From Algoriphagus litoralis (GTDB lineage Bacteria; Bacteroidota; Bacteroidia; Cytophagales; Cyclobacteriaceae): a DNA stretch of 64,000 bases. The stretch lies in the NCBI RefSeq assembly GCF_003259255.1, contig NZ_QGOL01000007.1:310001-374000 (forward strand). The letters are read 5' to 3'. Numbering within the stretch: the first letter of the stretch is position 1; each line of letters begins with the position of its first letter. The notes below the pieces were generated by a model. That model was not told the DNA's origin. It did no database searches and worked only from the letters and a program-made list of their open reading frames with translations. Both the position numbers and the translations under genes were made by a program. This document shows, piece by piece, positions 37,286 to 47,188 of this stretch.

Positions 37286-38164
37286 CTAAAGCACATTGAG
37301 TGCTTGTTCTTTGATTTTTTCCAATTCATCTTTCATCAAAATGACATGCTTCTGAATTTCAGCATCGTTTGCCTTGGATCCGATCGTATTGATTTCTCTA
37401 CCAATTTCCTGACTGATAAAGCCTAACTTCTTTCCTTGTGCATTTTCTTCCTTCAAGGATTTCAAAAAATAATCCAGGTGAGTTTCCAGTCTGACCAATT
37501 CCTCTGTGACATCCAGCTTTTCGAAATAATAAATCAACTCTTGCTCAAATCTGTTGGCATCGAATGAGTTTTCATCCATCCATTGGTCAAAATGATTTCG
37601 GATTCGCTGCTTGATTCGCTCCTTTCGGATGGGTTCTTCTTTCTTTACTTTTTCAAAAGCTGATCTGATGACCAGGATGTTTTCTTCCAGTTTGGAAAAA
37701 AGTGCAGCTCCTTCATCTATTCTAAATCCATCGCATTTTTTCAATGCCTCTTCCAATACCCGCTTGGTTTGCTCCCAATCCTCTCCTTCCTCACGCTCCA
37801 TAGGTATGGAAGTAATCACATTTGGGGACTGCAAGGCAAGTTTGAAGAGGTCATTTGATTTTTCGCCGACGAGGTCTGCTAAGCTTTTAAACTTTTCGAA
37901 ATAAGCCTTAAAAAGCTCTTGATTGATGGTTACCGGAAGATTTTGACTTCCCTTCGGCACAAATTCAATGGAAACATTCACTTTTCCCCGATCCAAAACA
38001 GACTGGACTAGGTTTCGTATTTCGTGTTCTTTATCAGAAAATTGTCTGGGGCTACGGATGGATAAATCCAAAAATTTTGAATTGAGCGATCGCACTTCGA
38101 CCTGGATCATCATTTGCTCATTCTCAAGTCCGGCAACACCGAAGCCGGTCATCGATTTGATCAT
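37286..38164 (-). CDS. YicC/YloC family endoribonuclease
   Basis: 292 residues, typical. The N-terminus MIKSMTGFG is the family's signature. The YicC-like N-terminal part (about 1-155) is followed by the DUF1732 C-terminal part, ending in the EIGREINTIGSKANDAEIQ segment (about 258-276) that carries conserved acidic residues. YicC proteins are hexameric RNases that cut small or folded RNAs in the cytoplasm. In many genomes they precede gmk; here the following gene on the same strand is a barrel protein, and the preceding one the TolB-like/BamA-like protein 13 nt upstream. Confidence 0.93.
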   Translation of the reverse strand: MIKSMTGFGVAGLENEQMMIQVEVRSLNSKFLDLSIRSPRQFSDKEHEIRNLVQSVLDRGKVNVSIEFVPKGSQNLPVTINQELFKAYFEKFKSLADLVGEKSNDLFKLALQSPNVITSIPMEREEGEDWEQTKRVLEEALKKCDGFRIDEGAALFSKLEENILVIRSAFEKVKKEEPIRKERIKQRIRNHFDQWMDENSFDANRFEQELIYYFEKLDVTEELVRLETHLDYFLKSLKEENAQGKKLGFISQEIGREINTIGSKANDAEIQKHVILMKDELEKIKEQALNVL

Positions 38165-38177
38165 ACTTTATAAGGAA

Positions 38178-41100
38178 TTAGAAATTGTAGCCCAAAGTAA
38201 AGTAAAATTTCAGGTCTTCAGTCTCATAATTTCGAATTGGTCGAGCTACATCAAATTTTACATAATAATTCAACAAAACTGTACGAAGTCCCGCGCCATA
38301 ACTTTGCAGCCATGGATTATTGAAGTTGTTGAGCACAATGACAAACGGTGAACCCTCTGTATTAATGACTTCGGTATTTTGATCATTTACACGCTCCCAC
38401 GGCGCAAATTCATCCCACGCAGACCCGATGTCATAAAATCCGACTAGTTGAAAATTCCTGACGAAATTTGAAGTGATATTTCCTCGGGTCAAATAGGAGA
38501 ATAGTGGGATACGCAATTCGGTTGTAAATGTAATCACGTTATTCCCCCTAATCTCATCGTAATCATATCCTCTCAAGTCGACAAAGTCAGCAAAGAGTAT
38601 GTTGGAATTTTCGCTTCCGCCTGGATTACGGATTGGAGAGGGTTCCGGTCTATTGGACGGAGGATTATAGAATTCATTGAAAAGCCAATTGTCCATACCT
38701 CCAACGAGGTAATTTTGAGGATTATTTCCAGTAAATGATCCTACATAAAGCTTGGAAGCAAGAGTAATATTCTTGTGGATTTTCTGGTAATTTCTCAGAT
38801 CGAGGTAAAAATTACTGAAGGATCTTTCACCCCGATTCAACCCCTGATAGTGCTGGAAGCCTATTTTTCCTTTGATTCCGGTGAAAGAATACAAGCCCAT
38901 TGGCTCTGTCCGATCGTAAACAAACTCCACCTTTCCGCCAACATAATTCACATCAAACCTATTCTGCTCAGGCACCTGACCCATTGTCAAGGAGTCTGGA
39001 TTTAAATTAAAATATTGAGTTTTTGCAACAAATGGAGCTGCGTATATGCGAGAATTGATATTCAATGGATACGAAACTCCAGCCTCTACTTGTGTCAATA
39101 CATATTTCTGGAATGTAAGGTCGCTCTCTTCAACCCGTACGGTTTTTCTATCAAATCGTCCTCTGAAATCCAGCCTACTTTTGAGGTATTCGTATTCAAA
39201 CCAGATATCTCCACCTGAGTTGAAATCAAGCGCTGTCATGATTCCTCCTGAAAACACGTGATTATCCAAAATATCCGTCATTTTGCCGTTCAGATTTATC
39301 CCAAACCCTCTTAAGGGATCGACCACAAACCGGGTGTTGATGTGGTTGGTAAAGAACTGGTCCTCCATTCTTCTTGGTCCCGAAACTCGCTTCTGAAGAG
39401 ACTGCTTTCTAAATGCTTCCAAAAGATTGGTTCGGCTGGTCCCGCTATTTTCTCCTGCATCGGCAGGACTTTGAAGTTGAGGAATTGTATCAAAAGTGTA
39501 GTTCTCAGTATTAATCCCTTTTTTAGATTCAAATCTTAGTCGATCCAGACTGATAGAAGAGGTGTTATTTTTTGATACGGTATCTACGGCTATCGTTTGG
39601 TTTTCTATTTGAGGTTCTTGCTGGGTTGTCGAAGGCTTGGATAGATTTGTTTTTTGTTCCAGTAATCTTCTTGCCGCCAGTCGCTCATTCAGATCTTTAG
39701 CTTGGGCGAGCTGTATCCTAGGAGTGCTTGGCGTAAACTGATCTGCTCCGCTATATCCTTCGACATATAGATGAGATTCTTTACCACTTCGCAGGGCATA
39801 GGCGATTTTATTCATCCGACTGGTTACATCAAATACCTCAATGCTTTTGTCGAAGGCAGAAATCTGATTGGATACCTGATTGCCGATATTGAATCGCATG
39901 ATATTGGTGATTCCACTCAGATCACTGAGAAATAGCAAGGTATTGCTATTGACTTTCCGAGGATGGGTATTCTTACTGTTGGCATTGGTCAACTTGGTAA
40001 CAATAGTAGTATCCTTCAATACCTCCACCCGGAAGAGGTTGTACTGATTTGGCAACACATTGATGTCCGGAGTCGGAGTCAAGACTGAATCCGGCAAATC
40101 CACGTAATTGGATGAATAAACGATAACAGAATCATTAAGGAATACCGGAGTCAGGTCATCGAAAATATCATTGGTGAGCCTTTTACCTTGTCCTCTTGTA
40201 TTCAATGTATAGATATCGGTCTTTCCATTTGAAATTGCGGATAAAACCATATTTTTTCCAGATTCATTGAAATCTATACTCAGAATCTGTGTGATGTTTC
40301 GTAGGAATATTTTGTCTTGATTGCTGCCGTCAATAGACCGAAGTCTCAAAGTCGTAAAACCTCTCTTGAATGAAGCTATGGCAAGATTTGCGGAGTCTCT
40401 CCACGCAATCAGTGGAGAATATAAATTGGGGCTAAGCTCGTCATAGCTAGCTCCTCCCTGAAAAATCGTCTGCTCCGATCCGGTGGACAAATCGCGCACG
40501 ATTACTTTGTACTTTCCTGCGTTATTCACTACATATCCAAGTAATAGTCCATCAGGACTAAACTTGACATCGCTGATCGCGCCATCTACTCTAGAAGATG
40601 TTTTTGCGATTGCAGATTCTGGGGAAACATTCTTAAATGAGGCATAGACGGGCTCATTTACTTTTAGGTAGTAATTCTTCCAGTCTTCGAAAAAGACCTT
40701 TGCATTGACCCCAATGGTATTTGCTATACTATTCTCCTCATTTCTATTGATTCTGGACAGGTTCAAAATGCTGGAAACATACCTCCTCCCGTACTTTTCG
40801 GCGATGTAATTCCAAATAGACTGCCCTACGAGTCCTGCCTCAATTCCAGTTAGGTTCAGAATCTTCGGATTTTTATTTTCTTTCAAATATTGTCGGATGA
40901 AATCATCCATTTCTCTACTCCAACCTTTGGCAAGGTAAAGCGCCGCACCATCGATATACCATTCTGGAAAATCATTGATAAGATTAGCTTGGAAGGCATC
41001 TGCAACAGAAGCACCATATAGCATTTCCCTGATGATAACCTTAGACGTAGAGTAGATGATATCTTCCTTAAACTGATCCACGCTACCCTTGTGTGATACT

Positions 41101-41474
41101 TCTGCTATCAATCGGGTAAACTTTGTCTGACCGTCCTCTGTATATTTCTGGCTATTTAGATTTAGATTACTCTGCAGCCCTTCTTCGGGTGAATTATAAA
41201 TGTAAATTCTAGGCTTGGTATAAGCCACATATCCGATCATTTGAGTCAGCTTATCAAACTCCGACTCTAGGTATTCAATGGCCATTTTAGCATTGGGTCC
41301 GCCACGATCGTAGTAGTAAACTTCAAAATTATTGGAGGAATAAAAATACCATTCGAGCTCCTTGTGCTGCACTCTGTTTTTCCCAAATCGTTCTTGGTCA
41401 AATTGTGCAAATGAAACGGATGATCCGCCTAAGAATAAGATGAAGATCAAAAGTCGAAAGACAAGGTATCGCAT
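38178..41474 (-). CDS. Peptidase-MA-like, TolB-like propeller and BamA-like barrel fusion protein
   Basis: 1098 residues, probably outer-membrane. Signal peptide (1-23). Region about 40-265 resembles gluzincin (peptidase MA) proteins, but the HExxH site reads REMLY (149-153), though the downstream EWYIDGAALY (171-180) is kept; it should be inactive. Region about 270-600 is a TolB/WD40-like beta-propeller with repeated strands such as DVKFSPDGLLLGYVV (299) and RLTNDIFDDLTPVF. A linker (about 610-720) precedes a C-terminal BamA/Omp85-like barrel (about 740-1098, with GLNRGERSFSNFYLDL and a phenylalanine at the end, YNF). I infer a role in outer-membrane protein assembly or in surface-protein handling. 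Transcribed with yicC, 13 nt apart. Confidence 0.75.
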   Translation of the reverse strand: MRYLVFRLLIFILFLGGSSVSFAQFDQERFGKNRVQHKELEWYFYSSNNFEVYYYDRGGPNAKMAIEYLESEFDKLTQMIGYVAYTKPRIYIYNSPEEGLQSNLNLNSQKYTEDGQTKFTRLIAEVSHKGSVDQFKEDIIYSTSKVIIREMLYGASVADAFQANLINDFPEWYIDGAALYLAKGWSREMDDFIRQYLKENKNPKILNLTGIEAGLVGQSIWNYIAEKYGRRYVSSILNLSRINRNEENSIANTIGVNAKVFFEDWKNYYLKVNEPVYASFKNVSPESAIAKTSSRVDGAISDVKFSPDGLLLGYVVNNAGKYKVIVRDLSTGSEQTIFQGGASYDELSPNLYSPLIAWRDSANLAIASFKRGFTTLRLRSIDGSNQDKIFLRNITQILSIDFNESGKNMVLSAISNGKTDIYTLNTRGQGKRLTNDIFDDLTPVFLNDSVIVYSSNYVDLPDSVLTPTPDINVLPNQYNLFRVEVLKDTTIVTKLTNANSKNTHPRKVNSNTLLFLSDLSGITNIMRFNIGNQVSNQISAFDKSIEVFDVTSRMNKIAYALRSGKESHLYVEGYSGADQFTPSTPRIQLAQAKDLNERLAARRLLEQKTNLSKPSTTQQEPQIENQTIAVDTVSKNNTSSISLDRLRFESKKGINTENYTFDTIPQLQSPADAGENSGTSRTNLLEAFRKQSLQKRVSGPRRMEDQFFTNHINTRFVVDPLRGFGINLNGKMTDILDNHVFSGGIMTALDFNSGGDIWFEYEYLKSRLDFRGRFDRKTVRVEESDLTFQKYVLTQVEAGVSYPLNINSRIYAAPFVAKTQYFNLNPDSLTMGQVPEQNRFDVNYVGGKVEFVYDRTEPMGLYSFTGIKGKIGFQHYQGLNRGERSFSNFYLDLRNYQKIHKNITLASKLYVGSFTGNNPQNYLVGGMDNWLFNEFYNPPSNRPEPSPIRNPGGSENSNILFADFVDLRGYDYDEIRGNNVITFTTELRIPLFSYLTRGNITSNFVRNFQLVGFYDIGSAWDEFAPWERVNDQNTEVINTEGSPFVIVLNNFNNPWLQSYGAGLRTVLLNYYVKFDVARPIRNYETEDLKFYFTLGYNF

Positions 41475-41495
41475 TCGGATCAGGATTGTTAGAGT

Positions 41496-42542
41496 TTAAA
41501 TATACTTAAAATACCGAGCTATATTCACCTCAGCAGGTATAGGCACAGAATTTATCAAATAATGTGTCATCAATTTACTAAAGTACGGAACAAGTGAAAC
41601 TCCCTTGGCTCCAAAACCATTGAATATGTAAACGCTATCTTCAACAGGATGTTTGCCAAGAAATGGCTTACGATCACGAGTTGCTGGGCGGATTCCGGTT
41701 TTATGGCTCAAGACAGATTCCACGGGTACTTTTACCACATCCAAAAGCTTTTCGAGTATCTCATTTTTGGCAGATTCTGTAGGGCCTGTCTCCAAATCGT
41801 GCCAAGAATAGGTAGATCCCACACGATAGATTCCCTGATCCAACTGGACTCGAAATACTCCTCGGTTTACAATAAAATCCGGGTCAAAGTCCTGAGCAAC
41901 TTCAAGTACTTCTCCCTTCACCGGAGCAAAAGGCAAATTCTTAAAAAACTGGCTTTTCATTGCGCCTAGTCCATTGCAATAAATTAAGTTTTTAGCAAGA
42001 AAATCCTCATACTTCCAGCCTTCCTGAATCTTTTCAAGTTTATTTTCATCGAATAGACCAAACCTAAGTCGATCTCCAAAATATTCCGACATCCCGTCGA
42101 GGTATTCCTTGATATTCAACCAGCCTGACATCTTGAGCAAAACACCTCCAAAAGGATCTTTGAGTTCAGGATATTGGCTTTGGGAATAAATCTGATCGAT
42201 AAACTGCGCAATGTTCGGATCACTGGAATGCCCCATCCACTCATTCTGCTCTTCAATGGATAGAAAGGGACGATAGATTTTTTTCTTGGTCAGAAACTCC
42301 CTTTTGGTAATTCGCTCTAACTCCTGATAAAAGGGTTCGATTTCAGGAAAAAGCACCTCTGCCATCCAGGATTTGACCATTTTTCGTCCGGTCACCGGAT
42401 TGTAGAGCCCAGCAGCCACTCTGCTGCTTTTCGTGAGTTCCGGCTGATCAAAAATGACTATCCTTTGCCCAGATTGCTCCAACCTATAAGCCAAAGATGT
42501 GCCTGCAAGCCCCTGTCCGATGATTAAAAAATCAATTTCCAT
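41496..42542 (-). CDS. FAD-dependent oxidoreductase (DAO family)
   Basis: 348 residues from ATG 42542 (MEIDFLIIGQGLAGTSLAYR); a start six codons upstream (42560) is less likely. FAD-binding GxGxxG (IIGQGLAG) at the N-terminus. The C-terminal part has the DAO arginine-rich end with HKTGIRPATRDRKPFLG, and GFGAKGVSLVPYFSK. This group of D-amino-acid-oxidase-like enzymes acts on amino groups of small substrates; the substrate is unknown. Divergent from the metallo-hydrolase gene (55 bp between starts). Downstream in the same direction is the TolB-like/BamA-like gene (21 nt). Confidence 0.83.
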   Translation of the reverse strand: MEIDFLIIGQGLAGTSLAYRLEQSGQRIVIFDQPELTKSSRVAAGLYNPVTGRKMVKSWMAEVLFPEIEPFYQELERITKREFLTKKKIYRPFLSIEEQNEWMGHSSDPNIAQFIDQIYSQSQYPELKDPFGGVLLKMSGWLNIKEYLDGMSEYFGDRLRFGLFDENKLEKIQEGWKYEDFLAKNLIYCNGLGAMKSQFFKNLPFAPVKGEVLEVAQDFDPDFIVNRGVFRVQLDQGIYRVGSTYSWHDLETGPTESAKNEILEKLLDVVKVPVESVLSHKTGIRPATRDRKPFLGKHPVEDSVYIFNGFGAKGVSLVPYFSKLMTHYLINSVPIPAEVNIARYFKYI

Positions 42543-42597
42543 AATCCAAATTAAAGGCATAATTCCTTACTTTGCTGCCTTTCCAGCAAGTTTTCAA

Positions 42598-43251
42598 ATG
42601 CTTCATATTAAAACCTTCACCTTCAATCCTTTTCAAGAAAACACATATTTGGTATATGATGACCAGGGTGAAGCGGTCCTGATTGACCCCGGCTGCCATA
42701 CAGGCCAAGAACGAGCAGAACTAGAGGGATTTATCACTTCTCAAAACTTGAAGCTTCATCATTTGCTCAATACGCATTGCCATATTGATCATGTCTTAGG
42801 AAACGCCTGGGCGAAAAAGCGCTTTGGAATCCCACTCTTAATTCATAAAAATGAGCTTCCGGTATTGAAATCTGTGGAAGTCTATGCGCCAAACTATGGG
42901 TTCAGCGGATACGAATCTTCAGAGGCTGATGACTTTCTGGAAGAAGGGCAGGTTTTCACCATTGGTCTGGAATCGATGAAAATCATCTTTGTCCCAGGAC
43001 ACGCACCAGGACATCTTGTATTTTACCATGAGCAAAGTGGCCAATGCATAGCAGGAGATACGCTATTCAGAGGAAGTATTGGAAGAACTGATCTCCCAGG
43101 TGGGAACCATACCCTACTTTTGGCAAAGATCAAAAGTGAGCTTTTTTCCCTCCCTGATGAAACTATAATTTACCCTGGACATGGACCGGAAACGACCATC
43201 GGGTATGAAAAAATCTACAACCCATTTGTGGGCGAACGAGCCATTCAATGA
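42598..43251 (+). CDS. Metallo-beta-lactamase fold hydrolase (glyoxalase II-like)
   Basis: 217 residues from ATG 42598; the longer frame to 42499 would run over the divergent oxidoreductase gene and is not used. Metal-binding motif THCHIDH with H60, H62, D64, H65, followed by VPGHAPGHL, AGDTLF and YPGHGPET, which is the full set for a two-metal hydrolase. The family hydrolyses thioesters such as S-lactoylglutathione or related substrates; this phylum usually lacks glutathione, so the real substrate is unclear. It overlaps pssA by 4 nt. Confidence 0.9.
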   Translation: MLHIKTFTFNPFQENTYLVYDDQGEAVLIDPGCHTGQERAELEGFITSQNLKLHHLLNTHCHIDHVLGNAWAKKRFGIPLLIHKNELPVLKSVEVYAPNYGFSGYESSEADDFLEEGQVFTIGLESMKIIFVPGHAPGHLVFYHEQSGQCIAGDTLFRGSIGRTDLPGGNHTLLLAKIKSELFSLPDETIIYPGHGPETTIGYEKIYNPFVGERAIQ

Positions 43252-43943
43252 AAATCAAAGCACAAATTCCCAATGTATTAACCCTTCTTAATCTGTTTTT
43301 TGGAGTAGTCGGTATAGTGTGGGTGCTAAATGGTGACGTGCGCTCAGGGGCCTATTTTGTACTGATCGCTGCAGGATTTGACTTTTTGGATGGATTTGTT
43401 GCGAGATTGTTAAAAGTCCAAAGCGATATAGGAAAGGAATTGGACTCGCTCGCTGACGTGGTTTCATTTGGCGTACTGCCTGGACTCATTCTTTTTATGC
43501 TGACAAAAGGTGTGGTAGATCCTTCGTCTTATGTCCCCTATTTGACTTTAATTATTCCGATGCTTTCGGCATACAGGTTGGCTAAATTCAACTTAGACGC
43601 CAGACAAAGTGATCGATTCATCGGTCTACCGACTCCTGCCAACGCTTTATTTATAAGCACTTTACCTTATTTGGCACTTGACTTTCCGATCTTGGGACAA
43701 TGGATTTCAAATCCAATGGTTTTGGTCATTCTGGCTTGGATTTTTGCCATATTATTGATCTCCGAGCTACCACTTATCGCCTTCAAATTCAAAAGTCTGG
43801 ATCTTTCTAAAAACATTTTTCGCTACCTCCTTATTATCATTGGGATAGGCATGTTTGCATGGCTTCAGCTCGCAGGCATCCCCTTGGTGATTTTGGCGTA
43901 TATTGGACTATCAATAATCGAAAATGCAATCGGAAGTGAATGA
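43248..43943 (+). CDS. pssA: CDP-diacylglycerol-serine O-phosphatidyltransferase
   Basis: 231 residues with about seven membrane segments. The CDP-alcohol phosphotransferase motif D-x2-DG-x2-AR-x8-G-x3-D-x3-D is complete: D45, D48, G49, A52, R53, G62, D66, D70. It makes phosphatidylserine, the precursor of phosphatidylethanolamine, in the inner membrane. Length and N-terminus (IPNVLTLLNLFFG) match the short PssA type of Gram-positives and Bacteroidota. Overlaps both neighbours by 4 nt, between the metallo-hydrolase and porU. Confidence 0.94.
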   Translation: MKIKAQIPNVLTLLNLFFGVVGIVWVLNGDVRSGAYFVLIAAGFDFLDGFVARLLKVQSDIGKELDSLADVVSFGVLPGLILFMLTKGVVDPSSYVPYLTLIIPMLSAYRLAKFNLDARQSDRFIGLPTPANALFISTLPYLALDFPILGQWISNPMVLVILAWIFAILLISELPLIAFKFKSLDLSKNIFRYLLIIIGIGMFAWLQLAGIPLVILAYIGLSIIENAIGSE

Positions 43944-46900
43944 GGAGAAAGTTGACGGTACCTTTCCTATGTCTTTTTTTGATGCTCCTGGCTGGGACTT
44001 CCGCTGCCCAGACCAATTTCTTTCAATTTAAAATTCTGGAATCAGGCATCTATCGAATCTCTTCCCAGCAAGCTGCCGGTTTGGGTTTTGAAGAACTCTC
44101 TCAAGTGGCAATTTTTGGTTTTCCGGGAATGCTTCCGCAAAAACTCGGTCCTGAGCAACTTGAACTACAGGAAATTCCCGCATTGGAAAAAGATGGAAAT
44201 CTCTTTTTCTTCCTCAACGGTGCGAATGATGTGACTTTTTCTGAAGAAAGGCTTGTTTATTCTCACCATCTTTTCACAGACTCCCTAAGCTATATTCTTG
44301 GAGAAAAAGAGAATCCAAAACGGATAAATCTGACACTAGGAACAACAAAAGCAACAAATCCAGATCAAATCTGGTACGCATTTACTACCCATAAAGAAGA
44401 GATAACTAATATCCTTAACTCGGGCAGAACTTGGTATTCTTCACCCATCAGGCAAGGACAAAGTCTGAACATAAACTTAGGCTTAAGGTCTACATCTGAC
44501 CAGCCCTGGATTTTGCAAGGAAGATTAATGGCTCAGTCCTTTTCTTCCTCCACGATGCGGGTTTTGACGGGTAATGATTTATTGACTGAGGTTGAATTTG
44601 CGCCAATCCCAAATTCCACCTATGGAATCAAGGGTAGAGAATCTGATTTTGTTTTGATGATCAAACCCGGAAACCAGGCAATTCCACAACTCCGTTTCAC
44701 TTTCCAAGGCTCAGGGTCAGAATCAGCGGGATATTTAGACCATGTGGTTGTTGGTGTACCTATTGCAAACTCATCGCTGGCAGAAGGTATTTTCCACGCA
44801 AAACAATCCGCTTCTATTCCACTTTTTGCCCAGTTTGACACCTGGGAAGTAAGCGATTTCTATAATCCAATTGCCTACCAAAACACTGCAGGTGCTAGCG
44901 CTGATGGTAAAAAATGGGTGATTTTTTCTCAGGAAAAAGTCCCGGAAATTAAAGACCTCAGCATTGCCTCGATGGATTTGAGAAACTCCGCAGACTCACC
45001 TGAACTTTTGATCATCACTTCTCCGCTTCTGATTTCCTCGGCAAACAAGCTTAGAGATCACAAATTGAGCATGGGTTTGGATGTACAAGTGGCCACAACG
45101 ACGGAGATTTATGAGAACTTCGGATACGGAAATCAAGACTTGACCGCTATCCGGAATTTCATCGCGCATACGTACCAAGTTGGTAAAAACCTGAAAAACG
45201 TCCTGATCCTTGGAAAGGGGACTTTTGATTACAAAACAAAACTCGGTGGACGTCCAAATCTTGTCCCTATCTACAGCAGCAGAGAGAGCCTAAATCCTCT
45301 GACCACATTCAGTTCAGATGACTTTTTTGGTCTCATTGACTGGGAACAAGGGGAATGGGAGGAATCACGAGAAGGGGACGAACCGATGCAGATCGGAATA
45401 GGAAGATTGCCTGCCATCAACTTTGCGGAAGCAAATGAAATGGTCGAAAAGATAATCCGCTATGAAACCAACCCCATCCGATCGCCTGAAGCCGCTACGA
45501 TTACGTTTCTGGCGGATGATGCCGACAATAATATCCACGTGCGGGATGCGGAAGCTCACGCCAAATTCCTAACGGAAAATCATCCGGAATTTCAACTGAG
45601 TAAACTTTATCTGGATCGATTTGAGCAGGAAAAAACAGGGTCAATCCAGCGTTCTCCCCAAGCTAAAGCAGCTCTGGAAAAAACCATCGATGAGGGTACG
45701 CTCATTCTCAACTACATCGGTCATGGTAATGAAACAACGCTGACCGCTGAAGAAATATTCCAGGTAGCGGACATCACTGACTGGGCTCAGCAAGAAAACC
45801 CAGCGCTATGGGTTACTGCCACCTGCGAGTTTGGAAGACATGACAGTCCTTTCATTCGATCTGCTGCCGAAGAATTACTTTTTGCAGCGGAAAAAGGTGC
45901 TGTGGCCTTATTGACCACAGGAAGACCTGTCTTCAGCAGTGTGAATTTTGCTTTGAATGAAGCTTTTATCAACGAAGTCTTCAAAAAGAACGAAGGACAG
46001 TTCCAATCTTTGGGAGAAATCTTCAAAAACACTAAAAACCAAAGTCTAAACGGTTCACTCAATCGCAATTTCTCTCTTTTAGGTGACCCCAGCCTGAAGT
46101 TAGCTATCCCGGAGCTGGAAGTCAAAGTCACCTCAATCCAAGATGCGATTGAAGGATCCCAAGCAGATACTTTGAAAAGTTTGCAGGAGGTAGTTTTGAA
46201 GGCTGAAATTATCGATCCACTGACCCAGGCTTTTCAGCCGGGATTCAATGGAGATTTTCAACTAGAAATTCGCGACAAACCGGTAACTGAAAAAACATTG
46301 GGAGATGAAAGTACACCATTTGAGTTTGATGAAGAAAAGAACCTAATTTTCAAAGGACGGGGAAAAGTGGAGTCTGGAGTCTTGGAAGCTAGATTTTTTA
46401 TTCCAAAAGAAATCAATCCGGAATTCGGTGCAGGCAGTCTACGGATTCGGGCGTGGGATACGCAAACTCAGCTTCAAGCTATGGGAAGTAGTAAGCCGAT
46501 CCTAGGTGGTAAATTGGAATCCGAACCAAACGACCAAACTGGACCAGAAATCCTACCCAAATTGAATGGTCAAGCATCAGGACCCTTTGTATTTCCAACT
46601 CCAACTCTTGAAATTGAGGCCGCACTGTTTGACGAAAGCGGCATCAATATCTCCGGCTATGTCCCAGGGCAAGACCTCAGCATTCAGCTGAATGGCCAAA
46701 ATCCTATCCTCTTGAACCAACGCTACAGTGCCAAAAACGGAAGCTTTCAGGAAGGAGAATTTAAGATTTCGCTGGAAGGATTTGTAGAAGGCAAAAACAC
46801 CATTATCATCCGTGCTTGGGATAATGTAGGAAATGAAAGCACTCTGGAAATGGAAGTGGAAATCAGAGGAAGTAGGACCTTAAAAATTACCGAACATACC

Positions 46901-47188
46901 GTCTACCCAAATCCGGCCACTAGCGAAAGTAATTTTCTGATTCGCCACAATAGACCTGGAGAAAACCTTAATCTCAGTTTGGCGGTTTATTCTCTCACAG
47001 GCCAAATACTATTTTCAGAGTCTTTTCGTTTGCTTAGGGCTGAAGAGATTATCGATGATTTGTCTTGGATATTTTTGCAAAGTCAGTCAAAATATCCAGC
47101 AAAAGGAACTTATATTTACAAATTAGACATATATTCAGAATCGGACCTTACATCAGATTCGGTGAGTGGAAAAATAGTAATTCAATGA
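43940..47188 (+). CDS. porU: T9SS sortase PorU (C25 gingipain-family protein)
   Basis: 1082 residues. Signal peptide (1-24, LAGTSAAQ). The C25 domain (about 330-720) carries the catalytic pair H595 (NYIGHGNE) and C629 (VTATCEFG). The end carries a T9SS C-terminal domain (from about 990, with VYPNPATSESNF). PorU is the surface transpeptidase that removes the C-terminal signal from T9SS cargo and attaches anionic lipopolysaccharide; it is held on the outer membrane by PorV, encoded next. Overlaps pssA and porV by 4 nt each. Confidence 0.94.
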   Translation: MRRKLTVPFLCLFLMLLAGTSAAQTNFFQFKILESGIYRISSQQAAGLGFEELSQVAIFGFPGMLPQKLGPEQLELQEIPALEKDGNLFFFLNGANDVTFSEERLVYSHHLFTDSLSYILGEKENPKRINLTLGTTKATNPDQIWYAFTTHKEEITNILNSGRTWYSSPIRQGQSLNINLGLRSTSDQPWILQGRLMAQSFSSSTMRVLTGNDLLTEVEFAPIPNSTYGIKGRESDFVLMIKPGNQAIPQLRFTFQGSGSESAGYLDHVVVGVPIANSSLAEGIFHAKQSASIPLFAQFDTWEVSDFYNPIAYQNTAGASADGKKWVIFSQEKVPEIKDLSIASMDLRNSADSPELLIITSPLLISSANKLRDHKLSMGLDVQVATTTEIYENFGYGNQDLTAIRNFIAHTYQVGKNLKNVLILGKGTFDYKTKLGGRPNLVPIYSSRESLNPLTTFSSDDFFGLIDWEQGEWEESREGDEPMQIGIGRLPAINFAEANEMVEKIIRYETNPIRSPEAATITFLADDADNNIHVRDAEAHAKFLTENHPEFQLSKLYLDRFEQEKTGSIQRSPQAKAALEKTIDEGTLILNYIGHGNETTLTAEEIFQVADITDWAQQENPALWVTATCEFGRHDSPFIRSAAEELLFAAEKGAVALLTTGRPVFSSVNFALNEAFINEVFKKNEGQFQSLGEIFKNTKNQSLNGSLNRNFSLLGDPSLKLAIPELEVKVTSIQDAIEGSQADTLKSLQEVVLKAEIIDPLTQAFQPGFNGDFQLEIRDKPVTEKTLGDESTPFEFDEEKNLIFKGRGKVESGVLEARFFIPKEINPEFGAGSLRIRAWDTQTQLQAMGSSKPILGGKLESEPNDQTGPEILPKLNGQASGPFVFPTPTLEIEAALFDESGINISGYVPGQDLSIQLNGQNPILLNQRYSAKNGSFQEGEFKISLEGFVEGKNTIIIRAWDNVGNESTLEMEVEIRGSRTLKITEHTVYPNPATSESNFLIRHNRPGENLNLSLAVYSLTGQILFSESFRLLRAEEIIDDLSWIFLQSQSKYPAKGTYIYKLDIYSESDLTSDSVSGKIVIQ

